In this document: positions 1 to 5,638 of the stretch, piece after piece
How positions within the stretch are numbered: position 1 is the first letter of the stretch
Layout of the letters: the number at the start of each line of letters is the position of its first letter
Notes under the pieces: model-generated
Database searches by the model: none
What the model saw: only the letters and a program-made list of their open reading frames with translations
What the model was told of the DNA's origin: nothing
Position numbers and translations under genes: made by a program
Source of the DNA: CADEEV01 sp964442185
GTDB taxonomy: Bacteria > Acidobacteriota > Vicinamibacteria > Fen-336
Reading direction: 5' to 3'
Assembly: GCA_964442185.1 (NCBI GenBank)
Contig: CAYTWT010000319.1
Coordinates: 1 to 14,866, forward strand
Length of the DNA: 14,866 nucleotides

Positions 1-20
1 TCACCGTAAGTTGCTGATGG

Positions 21-335
21 CTAATCGTTCTCCTGCCCCTTGTCCTCGTTCTCCTTCCACATGTACTTGATGTTGTCCTTGAGGAGCAGGATGTTGGGTG
101 CATCGGGCCGGTGCACCTTGAGCGCCGTCTTGTCGTACCACTCGATCGTGCCGCGCAGTTCCTCCCCGTCCTTGAGCAAGATGACCATGCGTGTCTTGTT
201 GGCCATCTGCTTCGAGTAGTAGAAGCTCTCCGCGCTCGTCTGCTCGGGCGGCACGGGCTTGCGCACCCGGAACTTGGGCGAGCTCGACATGTGCTCCTTG
301 ATCTCCGAAAGATCCGGCCGGATGAGTTTTCGCAT
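21..335 (-). CDS. hfq: Hfq-like Sm-fold RNA-binding protein with N-terminal extension
   Basis: The 104-residue product has an Sm/Hfq-type core at about residues 37-94. Sm1 is seen as KTRMVILLKDGEELRGTIEW followed by YDKTALKVHR (47-76), and Sm2 as ILLLKDNIKYMW (82-93). Family knowledge: Hfq forms hexameric rings that bind sRNAs and A/U-rich mRNA. Two features are unusual: a charged extension of about 36 residues comes before the fold, and Sm2 lacks the classical YKH motif, so RNA-face chemistry may differ. The acidic tail (ENEDKGQEND) resembles the flexible C-terminus of Hfq. The start is ATG at 333-335 with AAGG 7 nt upstream; Met16 is a possible internal start. It lies 106 nt beyond holB on the same strand and has its own promoter-like sequence. 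A generic LSm-domain protein rather than a true Hfq orthologue is possible. Confidence 0.8.
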   Translation of the reverse strand: MRKLIRPDLSEIKEHMSSSPKFRVRKPVPPEQTSAESFYYSKQMANKTRMVILLKDGEELRGTIEWYDKTALKVHRPDAPNILLLKDNIKYMWKENEDKGQEND

Positions 336-351
336 GAATGCCTTGTCTAGC

Positions 352-381
352 GTTCTAGCACGCGAGCGCGCCCAGCAGCAA
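352..381 (-). promoter_or_regulatory. Putative sigma-70-type promoter of the hfq-like gene
   Basis: Read on the minus strand, TTGCTG (381-376) is followed after 18 bp by TAGAAC (357-352). The predicted transcription start is near 345, which gives a leader of about 10 nt before the ATG at 335. It lies in the 106-nt gap between holB (ends 442) and hfq. No other gene or clear terminator is visible in that gap (336-441). The call is based on hexamer similarity and on resemblance to other promoter-like sites in the window. Confidence 0.45.
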
Positions 382-441
382 GTCGGGCCGGCACCTCGGG
401 GGCGCTGCCTGCTGCCTTGACCGGGGCCCGCGCATCCCGCC

Positions 442-1533
442 CTAGCAGGCCACCCTGTCCAGCAGCAGGTCCAACGTCAGGAGCGCATTCGCCTGGCCCT
501 TGAGAGCGCTTCGGGCTTCGGCCACGGCCTCGGCAATCGCCACGGCGTGCTCGCCCAGACGGCTCGCGCCGAGTCGCCTCAGCCGATCCGCCACGTCGGC
601 ATTGAGCAGCCGCGCCGCGCTTCCGCCCTGGCGGGCCGCGGCGACGTCGCGGAGCAGCGAACGCAGGGCGCGAAGCGCAAGCGCCTTGTCGTCGTCGTCC
701 GCATCGCGCAAGTTGTCGGCCGCCTCCAGCCGCCGCAGCACCGATAGCTCTACCGCCGCTGCTTCCAGCAGCCCCAGCATCATCTCGCGCCAGTGTTCCC
801 ACTCCCCCGACTGGAACTCGAGGGCGGTCTTCAGGCTGCCGTCGGCCATCGCCGCCTGGAAGTGAGCCCTGGCGGGCCCGACGCCGGCCGCTTCGATCAG
901 GTGCTTCTCGATCAGCGAAGCAGGCAGCGGCCCGAAACGGAACTGCTGGCAGCGGGAGCGGATCGTCCGCAGCAGCGCCTGCGGGGCGTGCGTGACGAGA
1001 ACGAAGTGTGTATGCGGCGGCGGCTCCTCGAGGCTCTTCAGCAGCGTGTTCGACGCCGCCTCGTTGAGCGTGTGGGCATCGTCCAGGACATACAGCCGGC
1101 GCTTGGCTTCAAAAGGCGCGGTGCGCACTTCCGCCACGATCTCCCGCACCTGGCCGATCAGCACGCCCTGGGGACGCAGCGTGCCGTCATCGCGACGTTT
1201 CCAAGGTTGCTCGACGACGGCGAGGTCCGGGTGAAGCCGGAAGTTGAAGCGCGGCGCGTCGTCTTCCTTCTTGTTGGCTTCGGTCGCTTCCTCGCGCGCG
1301 GCCGCCAGAGCGTCGAGCGCGCGCCGGGTGCGCCGGCAGGGTCCGCAGTCTCCACAGGGGCCGCTGGCGGGATGCTGGCAGACGAGCGTGCGGCCGAGCG
1401 CGATCGCCAGCGCCTTCTTGCCCACACCCTCGGGCCCGGCAAACAGCATCGCGTGCGGCACGCGGTCCACTTCGAGCGCACGGGCCAAGAGCCCACGGAT
1501 CCGCTCGTGACCGAGGATCTCAGCGAAGGCCAT
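442..1533 (-). CDS. holB: DNA polymerase III subunit delta' (clamp loader)
   Basis: This 363-residue AAA+ protein is the delta' subunit of the clamp-loader complex that places the sliding clamp on DNA. Visible motifs in order: Walker A GPEGVGKKA (33-41); a four-cysteine zinc module C52, C60, C63, C66; a Walker B-like VLDDAH (149-154); the SNTLLKSLEEPP segment (161-172); sensor-1 region VTHAPQALLRT (180-190); and IRSRCQQF with the SRC motif (193-195), which supplies an arginine finger in this family. P-loop and SRC motifs also occur in DnaX, but the length, the single AAA module and the position after tmk favour delta'. About 25 mostly charged residues (67-95) sit between the zinc module and the conserved HPDL, longer than I would expect. 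The ATG at 1531-1533 lies inside the end of tmk (14-nt overlap), so the two are likely cotranscribed and translationally coupled. Confidence 0.93.
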   Translation of the reverse strand: MAFAEILGHERIRGLLARALEVDRVPHAMLFAGPEGVGKKALAIALGRTLVCQHPASGPCGDCGPCRRTRRALDALAAAREEATEANKKEDDAPRFNFRLHPDLAVVEQPWKRRDDGTLRPQGVLIGQVREIVAEVRTAPFEAKRRLYVLDDAHTLNEAASNTLLKSLEEPPPHTHFVLVTHAPQALLRTIRSRCQQFRFGPLPASLIEKHLIEAAGVGPARAHFQAAMADGSLKTALEFQSGEWEHWREMMLGLLEAAAVELSVLRRLEAADNLRDADDDDKALALRALRSLLRDVAAARQGGSAARLLNADVADRLRRLGASRLGEHAVAIAEAVAEARSALKGQANALLTLDLLLDRVAC

Positions 1534-2152
1534 GCGGCGCCTTCGGCATCAAGCCCCGCCGCTCGGCGGTCTCCACGATGCGGCGATGGATCTCCGCGGG
1601 GGCCGCGGTGGCATCCAGAACGAGCCAGCGCTCCGGCTCCGCCTGCGCGAGGCCGTGATAGCCCGCGGAGACGCGCTCGTGGAACTCGCGCACCTCGGAC
1701 TCGAGCCGGTCTTGGCGCCCGCGCCGCCCGACCCGATCGAGGCCCAGCCGCACCGGCAGGTCGAGAAGCACGCTCAGATCGGGCTGGAGGCCGCCGGTCG
1801 CGATCGCGGCCAGGCTGCGAATCACGCCGAGCGGGACGCCGCGACCGTAGCCCTGATAGGCCAGGGTCGAGTCCACATAGCGATCGGATACCACCGTCTC
1901 GCCCCGTTCCAGCGCGGGCCGGACCTTCTCCCCCACGTGCTGGGCCCGGTCGGCGAAATAGAGCAGCAGCTCCGTGGTCGCCGTCATGGCATGGTGGCGT
2001 CGGTCGAGCAGGAGCTCGCGGATCGCCTCGCCGAGCGGCGTGCCGCCGGGCTCCTGACTCAGCACGATCGCTGCGCCATGGCTTTCCTGGAGCAGGCGCA
2101 ACTGCGTGCTCTTCCCACTTCCCTCGATCCCCTCTAGCGTCACGAACGGCAT
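1520..2152 (-). CDS. tmk: Thymidylate kinase
   Basis: This 210-residue enzyme phosphorylates dTMP to dTDP with ATP, in the cytoplasm, for DNA precursor supply. The P-loop is GIEGSGKST (8-16). EPGG (34-37) and the DRY triad (D90-R91-Y92) followed by VDSTLAYQGYGRG are the dTMP-site signatures. An arginine-rich lid GRRGRQDR (142-149) and a P-loop without arginine match the bacterial type II (E. coli-like) arrangement. Length fits the family. The ATG at 2150-2152 is the first start after an extended -10 element, and the inferred leader is only a few nucleotides. It is the first gene of the minus-strand tmk-holB unit, a common pairing in bacteria, and its 3' end overlaps holB by 14 nt. It diverges from the ykgJ-like gene across 37 bp. 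Confidence 0.96.
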   Translation of the reverse strand: MPFVTLEGIEGSGKSTQLRLLQESHGAAIVLSQEPGGTPLGEAIRELLLDRRHHAMTATTELLLYFADRAQHVGEKVRPALERGETVVSDRYVDSTLAYQGYGRGVPLGVIRSLAAIATGGLQPDLSVLLDLPVRLGLDRVGRRGRQDRLESEVREFHERVSAGYHGLAQAEPERWLVLDATAAPAEIHRRIVETAERRGLMPKAPHGLR

Positions 2153-2161
2153 TGGCCGTGG

Positions 2162-2170
2162 ATTCTATCA
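2162..2170 (-). promoter_or_regulatory. Extended -10 promoter of tmk-holB
   Basis: On the minus strand the sequence reads TGATAGAAT (2170-2162), a TGn extension followed by the TAGAAT hexamer. No TTGnnn -35 box is seen at 16-18 bp, which fits an extended -10 promoter. Nine bases separate the hexamer from the tmk ATG, so transcription would start at or within about three nucleotides of the start codon. A leaderless or near-leaderless mRNA is inferred. Confidence 0.5.
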
Positions 2171-2177
2171 GCGGCGT

Positions 2178-2183
2178 TAGAAT
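2178..2183 (+). promoter_or_regulatory. -10 hexamer of the ykgJ-like gene
   Basis: TAGAAT lies six bases before the GTG start at 2190, so the expected transcription start coincides with the start codon, as in a leaderless mRNA. No Shine-Dalgarno sequence precedes the GTG. A weak TTGGCC lies at 2152-2157, but the 20-bp spacing is poor. The hexamer lies back to back with the identical tmk hexamer, ten bases apart. Confidence 0.4.
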
Positions 2184-2189
2184 CGCGCG

Positions 2190-2708
2190 GTGCGCGACGG
2201 CGTCGGGCTCCGGCTGGTGAAGCGCGTGGCGCTGTGGAACTTCCAGCTCGACCTCGCCTTCCACCGGCTGCGCGGCCGGCTCCGCGGCGAGCACGTCTAT
2301 CGCCTGGCCGGCGACTGCCGACTCTGCGCGCTTTGCTGCGAGGCCCCGGCCCTGCGCGTGGGTGTGTGGGTCGCCGGCCTGCCGCAACTGCGCCGGCTCT
2401 TCCTCTGGTGGCAGCAGCACGTCAACGGCTGGGCGTTCGTGGAGGAGAATCGCGCCGAGGCGGTGTTCGTGTTCCGCTGCAGCCACTTCGATCCCGCAGC
2501 ACGCCGCTGCGACAGCTACGACTCCCGTCCCGGACCGTGTCGCGACTACCCGCGGCTGCTCCTCGGGCAGCCGCGACCCGACTTCCTGCCGGGCTGCGGC
2601 TACCGTCCCCAGGCCCCGCGAGCCGCCCAGCTGCGTCGCGCGCTCGAAGCGCGGACGCTGCCCCCGGAAACACTGGCCCGCCTGACGAAGGAGCTCTACC
2701 TCGAATGA
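2190..2708 (+). CDS. YkgJ-family (UPF0153) cysteine-cluster protein
   Basis: The 172-residue protein has eight cysteines in the YkgJ/UPF0153 pattern. An N-terminal CxxCxxCC is at C43, C46, C49 and C50, followed by C97 (RCSHFD), C107, C117 in the signature YDSRPGPCRDYP (110-121), and C136. The family is thought to bind zinc or an iron-sulfur cluster, but no reaction is firmly established. No signal peptide or membrane segment is clear, so it is probably cytoplasmic. The start is a GTG six bases after a TAGAAT hexamer, with no ribosome-binding site. The stop codon overlaps the start of the following SDR as ATGA (2705-2708), so the two are probably cotranslated. Confidence 0.8.
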   Translation: MRDGVGLRLVKRVALWNFQLDLAFHRLRGRLRGEHVYRLAGDCRLCALCCEAPALRVGVWVAGLPQLRRLFLWWQQHVNGWAFVEENRAEAVFVFRCSHFDPAARRCDSYDSRPGPCRDYPRLLLGQPRPDFLPGCGYRPQAPRAAQLRRALEARTLPPETLARLTKELYLE

Positions 2709-3469
2709 CTGCGCTGATCAGCCTCGCCGGTCGGCATGCCCTGATTACCGGCGGCAGCCGCGGCATCGGCCGCGCGACCGCACTGCTCTTCGGCCGGCTC
2801 GGCGCTCGCGTGTGCGTGAACTACGCGCACGACGAGAAGGCCGCCGAGGCCGTGGTCGCAGAGGTCCAGGGCGCGGGCGGCGAGGCCTTCGCGCTGCGCG
2901 CCGACGTCTCAGACGCGAAACAGGCTCAGTTCCTGGTGGAAGGGGCGCTGAGCCGCCTTGGCGACCTCGACGCGGTGGTCGTCAACCACGGCATCTGGAA
3001 GCGCGCCTCGATCGAGACGATGACGCCGGAGCAGTGGGACGAGACGCTGCGCACCAACCTCGGTGGCACGTACAACGTCTGTCATCACGCGGCACGGCTG
3101 ATGATCCCGAAGCGGCGCGGGGCGATCGTCCTGATCGCCTCGACCTCGGGCCAGCGCGGCGAGGCCCACTACTCCCACTACTCCGCGACCAAGGGCGCGC
3201 TCTTGTCGTTCACCAAGTCGCTCGCCTCGGAGCTGGCGCCTCACGGCATCCGGGTCAACGGTGTCGCGCCGGGTTGGGTGTTGACCGACATGACGCGCCC
3301 GGACCTCGAAGGCCCCGGTGGTGTAGAGGCGCTCTCGGCGATTCCACTCGGCCGCGCCGGAACGCCCGAAGAAATCGCCGGCCCCATCGCCTTCCTCGTC
3401 TCCGACCTCGCGTCCTACCTGTACGGCGAGATCCTGAGCGTCAACGGTGGCGCCGTGATGGCGGACTAG
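2705..3469 (+). CDS. Short-chain dehydrogenase/reductase, FabG-like
   Basis: The 254-residue classical SDR has the cofactor loop TGGSRGIG (15-22), an acidic residue pair at the end of the second half-strand (AHDEK, 41-45), DVS (67-69), structural N118, a catalytic serine in IASTSG (144-149), and YSATK with Y159 and K163. The C-terminal PGWVLTDM and VNGGAVMAD segments fit FabG-type 3-oxoacyl-ACP reductases. The usual NNAG motif reads NHG (94-96), a known kind of variation. Substrate cannot be fixed: FabG itself is usually in a fab cluster and none is here. The ATG at 2705 overlaps the upstream stop codon; the upstream open extension in the same frame overlaps the ykgJ-like gene and is not coding. 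It ends facing the DUF4388 gene. Confidence 0.88.
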   Translation: MTALISLAGRHALITGGSRGIGRATALLFGRLGARVCVNYAHDEKAAEAVVAEVQGAGGEAFALRADVSDAKQAQFLVEGALSRLGDLDAVVVNHGIWKRASIETMTPEQWDETLRTNLGGTYNVCHHAARLMIPKRRGAIVLIASTSGQRGEAHYSHYSATKGALLSFTKSLASELAPHGIRVNGVAPGWVLTDMTRPDLEGPGGVEALSAIPLGRAGTPEEIAGPIAFLVSDLASYLYGEILSVNGGAVMAD

Positions 3470-3589
3470 CCGCGGAGCGCACGATTGCTGCGCGGCTCCA
3501 CGGGGCGCGAAGCGAGCGGCCGGCTGACATGCTCCGCTGCCCGGCGGGTTTGCAGCCCGCGGGGAGCGCCAGCCCCCGGAACCGGTCGC
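3470..3589 (+). other. Convergent intergenic region with inverted repeats, possible bidirectional terminator
   Basis: This 120-bp gap separates two converging genes and has no plausible gene. GCTCCGCTGC (3531-3540) can pair with GCAGC (3552-3556) and, across a six-base bulge, with GGAGC (3563-3567). An alternative hairpin pairs GCGGG (3544-3548) with CCCGC (3556-3560). No T-tract follows on either strand, so a classical intrinsic terminator is not shown. The mutually exclusive stems may still help end transcription from both sides. Confidence 0.3.
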
Positions 3590-4669
3590 CTAGGAGCTTA
3601 TAGCGCCGCGCGCCGGGTGCAGGCGCGAGGCGTAGGCGCGGACGCAGCGGCTGAGAGCCGCGGCGATCAGCGCCGTCGGTTGAGCCTTGTCGGCCAAGAG
3701 TGCTATGGCTTCCTGGGCCTCGGTTACGATCGCGATCAGCGTGGTGACGCGCGAGGTCGAGACCTCGATCAACTCCACTTCGTCGGCATCCTCAGTGGAG
3801 ACGAGATCGCGCAGGTACAGCGTGACCGACGGCACCTTCTCCGCCAGCAGCCCAACCCGAATCGCCGAAGTGCCGCGGCCCTTGCGCGCGAGGATCGAGC
3901 CGGTCAACAGGTCGAAAATGAAGGCCTGGATCAGGGCGGGGACCTGCGCGGACAGCTCATCGAGGATCTGCGTGCGCAGAACCGATTCCTCGGCCGCAAT
4001 CTGATCCGTGGGCGGCGGCGTGATGTCGTCGCGCCGTTCCAGCCGGCTGCGGACCGAGGTCTGCACCTCGTGCCGCGTCTTCCAGACGTCGCGCGAGAAC
4101 TCGGAAAGGAACAGCTGGCCGACTTCCGTGTCGATCGCGGACTCGAGCTTTTGTCGGGCCTCACCCTTCTCGAATGTAAGACCACCCGAGGTCTCCCAGT
4201 AGGTGTTCGACACGCGACCGCGGACGAGCAGGATCATGGCCGAGCCCAGCTCGGTCTGGACCTCGAGCGTGCCGGTGTGCTCGGACTTCTCCATGCGCCG
4301 GAGCAGCTCGAGCAGGTCGGACTTGCCGCCGAGCGTCTCCTTGAGCTTCTGCCGGTTCGTGATGCCGCGCAGCAAGTGCGCCATGTCGAGGGGCAGCTCG
4401 TAAACCGAGATCACGCCCTCGTCTCCGGTAACCTGCGCGCGCAGCCGGTCGAGCGCCGCTTGACCGTGGTAAGCCACGGCGCCGTCGCGGTGGAGGGCAT
4501 TCACCTCGCCGCCAAGGTAGTAGAAGATCATCCCGACCGAGTTCGGGAACTTGACCTCGGCGAAACCCGTGAGGCCCACCTGCTGACAGGAGCGGAACAG
4601 ATCGTCGAGGGAAATGCGCTGGGTCGAGAGGTCCCATTGGTGCAGAAGCTTGCTGCCGGGGAATTTCAT
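3590..4669 (-). CDS. DUF4388/PATAN-type protein with C-terminal roadblock/LC7-like region
   Basis: The 359-residue protein looks regulatory. Residues 12-60 (LSTQRISLDDLF to IFYYLGGEVNAL) and 117-160 (KSDLLELLRRM to ILLVRGRVSNTY) each follow the DUF4388/PATAN pattern: a short helix, the 'G' turn of a TG-x-xEV strand, and an aliphatic strand ending in a small GxV loop. Residues 225-345 (ILDELSAQVPALIQAFIFD, then a strand-rich middle, then two alanine-rich helices) resemble a roadblock/LC7 fold such as MglB. In Acidobacteriota and Myxococcota, DUF4388 proteins are linked to two-component and small-GTPase signalling. No GTPase or kinase is adjacent. Start ATG at 4667-4669 is preferred over an upstream ATG at 4753 because a strong promoter-like sequence lies between them. 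It diverges from the RmlD-like gene. Domain calls are from pattern only. Confidence 0.65.
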   Translation of the reverse strand: MKFPGSKLLHQWDLSTQRISLDDLFRSCQQVGLTGFAEVKFPNSVGMIFYYLGGEVNALHRDGAVAYHGQAALDRLRAQVTGDEGVISVYELPLDMAHLLRGITNRQKLKETLGGKSDLLELLRRMEKSEHTGTLEVQTELGSAMILLVRGRVSNTYWETSGGLTFEKGEARQKLESAIDTEVGQLFLSEFSRDVWKTRHEVQTSVRSRLERRDDITPPPTDQIAAEESVLRTQILDELSAQVPALIQAFIFDLLTGSILARKGRGTSAIRVGLLAEKVPSVTLYLRDLVSTEDADEVELIEVSTSRVTTLIAIVTEAQEAIALLADKAQPTALIAAALSRCVRAYASRLHPARGAISS

Positions 4670-4674
4670 TCTTG

Positions 4675-4681
4675 TAGGGGA
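4675..4681 (+). promoter_or_regulatory. Ribosome-binding site fixing the GTG start of the RmlD-like gene
   Basis: TAGGGGA precedes the GTG at 4686, with five bases between AGGGG and the start. It supports GTG 4686 over the far-upstream ATG at 4614, which lies inside the divergent gene's coding sequence. Confidence 0.5.
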
Positions 4682-4685
4682 TCCT

Positions 4686-5630
4686 GTGCGATCGAACGAT
4701 TCTAAGGCCCCGGCACCCGCGCCACAAGCGGCGCCCCGCCGGGTGCTGGTCACGGGGGCCTCGGGCCTGCTCGGGGGGCGGATCGCCGAGCGCCTGCGCC
4801 AGAGCTTCGAGGTGATTGCGGCCTACCACCAGGCTCCGGGCGACAACGGCGTCGAGAGCGTCCGCCTCGACCTCGGCGCGCCCTTCTCCGTCACAGCGGC
4901 CTTCGACCGGGCGCGGCCGGATGCCGTCGTTCACTCGGCCGCGGTGTCCGACGTCGATCGCTGCCAGCGCGAACCAGAGCTCGCACGGAGCGTCAATGTC
5001 TCTGGCTCGGAGCGGATCGCCCAGGCCTGCGCGGCGCGCGGACTGGCGCTCGTGGCGCTCTCCACCGACCTCGTCTTTCCGGGCGAGTTCGCCTTCTCGC
5101 AAGAAGGCGCGGCTCCGGGGCCGATCTCGGTCTACGGCCGCACGAAGCTCGAGGGCGAGGCAGCGGTGCTGGCGCTGTGCCCGTGGGCAGCAGTGGTGCG
5201 CGTGGCGCTCGTCATCGGGCGCGGCCACGGCCCGCGCGGCACCGGCACCGAGGCGATCGCCTGGGCCTTGCGCGCTGGCCGCTCGCTGCGCCTCTTCAGC
5301 GACCAGTACCGGACTCCGGTCGATGCCGACTCCGTGGCGGAGGCCATCATTCTCGTGTTGCAGCGACACGGGCGAGGCAGGTACCACCTCGGCGGACCCG
5401 AGCGACTCTCCCGCTACGAGCTGGGGCTTCGCGTGGCGGAGGTGCTCGGCCTTCCGGACGCGGGCCTCGAGCTCGCGGCCTATCGCGATCAACCGAGCCA
5501 GGGCCCAAGGCCTGCCGACGTCTCGCTCGACTCGAGGCGGGCGCGGGAGGAGCTCGACTGGACACCGCGCACGCTCGAGGCCGCGATCCTGTTGGGCCGG
5601 GCTGCGCCGGATATAATCGCCCCGCGCTGA
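4686..5630 (+). CDS. RmlD-like extended SDR (NAD(P)-dependent sugar reductase/epimerase family)
   Basis: The 314-residue protein has a Rossmann nucleotide motif TGASGLLG (23-30), a VVHSAAVSDVDRCQREPE segment (81-98) typical of RmlD, N104, STDLVF (126-131), and catalytic Y150-x3-K154 (YGRTK). FSDQYRTPVDADSVAEAI and YHLGGPERLSRYELG in the C-terminal half are also RmlD signatures. Family members reduce dTDP-4-keto-rhamnose, but RmlD-like proteins outside rml clusters have varied or unknown sugar substrates. No rmlA, rmlB or rmlC is present here, so I do not assign rhamnose synthesis. A charged/proline-rich leader of about 18 residues precedes the fold. GTG 4686 is chosen from its Shine-Dalgarno site. 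The stop is eight bases before the next gene. Confidence 0.78.
   Translation: MRSNDSKAPAPAPQAAPRRVLVTGASGLLGGRIAERLRQSFEVIAAYHQAPGDNGVESVRLDLGAPFSVTAAFDRARPDAVVHSAAVSDVDRCQREPELARSVNVSGSERIAQACAARGLALVALSTDLVFPGEFAFSQEGAAPGPISVYGRTKLEGEAAVLALCPWAAVVRVALVIGRGHGPRGTGTEAIAWALRAGRSLRLFSDQYRTPVDADSVAEAIILVLQRHGRGRYHLGGPERLSRYELGLRVAEVLGLPDAGLELAAYRDQPSQGPRPADVSLDSRRAREELDWTPRTLEAAILLGRAAPDIIAPR
4699..4727 (-). promoter_or_regulatory. Sigma-70-type promoter of the DUF4388 gene
   Basis: On the minus strand TTGTGG (4727-4722), a 17-bp spacer, then TAGAAT (4704-4699). The expected start is near 4692, giving a leader of about 23 nt to the ATG at 4669. It lies inside the first codons of the divergent RmlD-like gene, so the two transcription units overlap at their 5' ends. 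Confidence 0.6.
5612..5617 (+). promoter_or_regulatory. Consensus -10 hexamer upstream of the propeller gene
   Basis: A perfect TATAAT sits inside the last codons of the RmlD-like gene, 21 bases before the ATG at 5639. Such a run is rare by chance in DNA this GC-rich, which suggests a promoter for the propeller/AAA pair. No good -35 box is seen: CTGTTG at 5589-5594 is 17 bp away but a weak match. GAGGG (5630-5634) is the ribosome-binding site, five bases from the ATG. Confidence 0.45.
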
Positions 5631-5638
5631 GGGCGCCC

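Noticed and set aside
793..2220. 475-codon open frame on the plus strand over holB and tmk
   Set aside because: Antisense to two firmly identified genes; its product is low-complexity Arg/Ala/Gly/Pro sequence typical of GC-rich shadow frames.
1158..2486. 442-codon minus-strand frame
   Set aside because: Overlaps holB and tmk in another frame and is antisense to ykgJ; the translated sequence matches no family and is Arg/Pro-rich.
2234..2704. Upstream extension of the SDR frame
   Set aside because: Lies over the ykgJ-like gene in another frame; the SDR fold begins at MTALISLAGRHALITGG, at the overlapping ATG.
4614..4685. Upstream ATG for the RmlD-like gene
   Set aside because: Lies inside the divergent DUF4388 coding sequence; GTG 4686 has a TAGGGGA ribosome-binding site and gives a normal length.
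5177..5638. Upstream extension of the propeller frame
   Set aside because: It is the RmlD-like gene in another frame; ATG 5639 has a GAGGG site and follows the upstream stop by eight bases.
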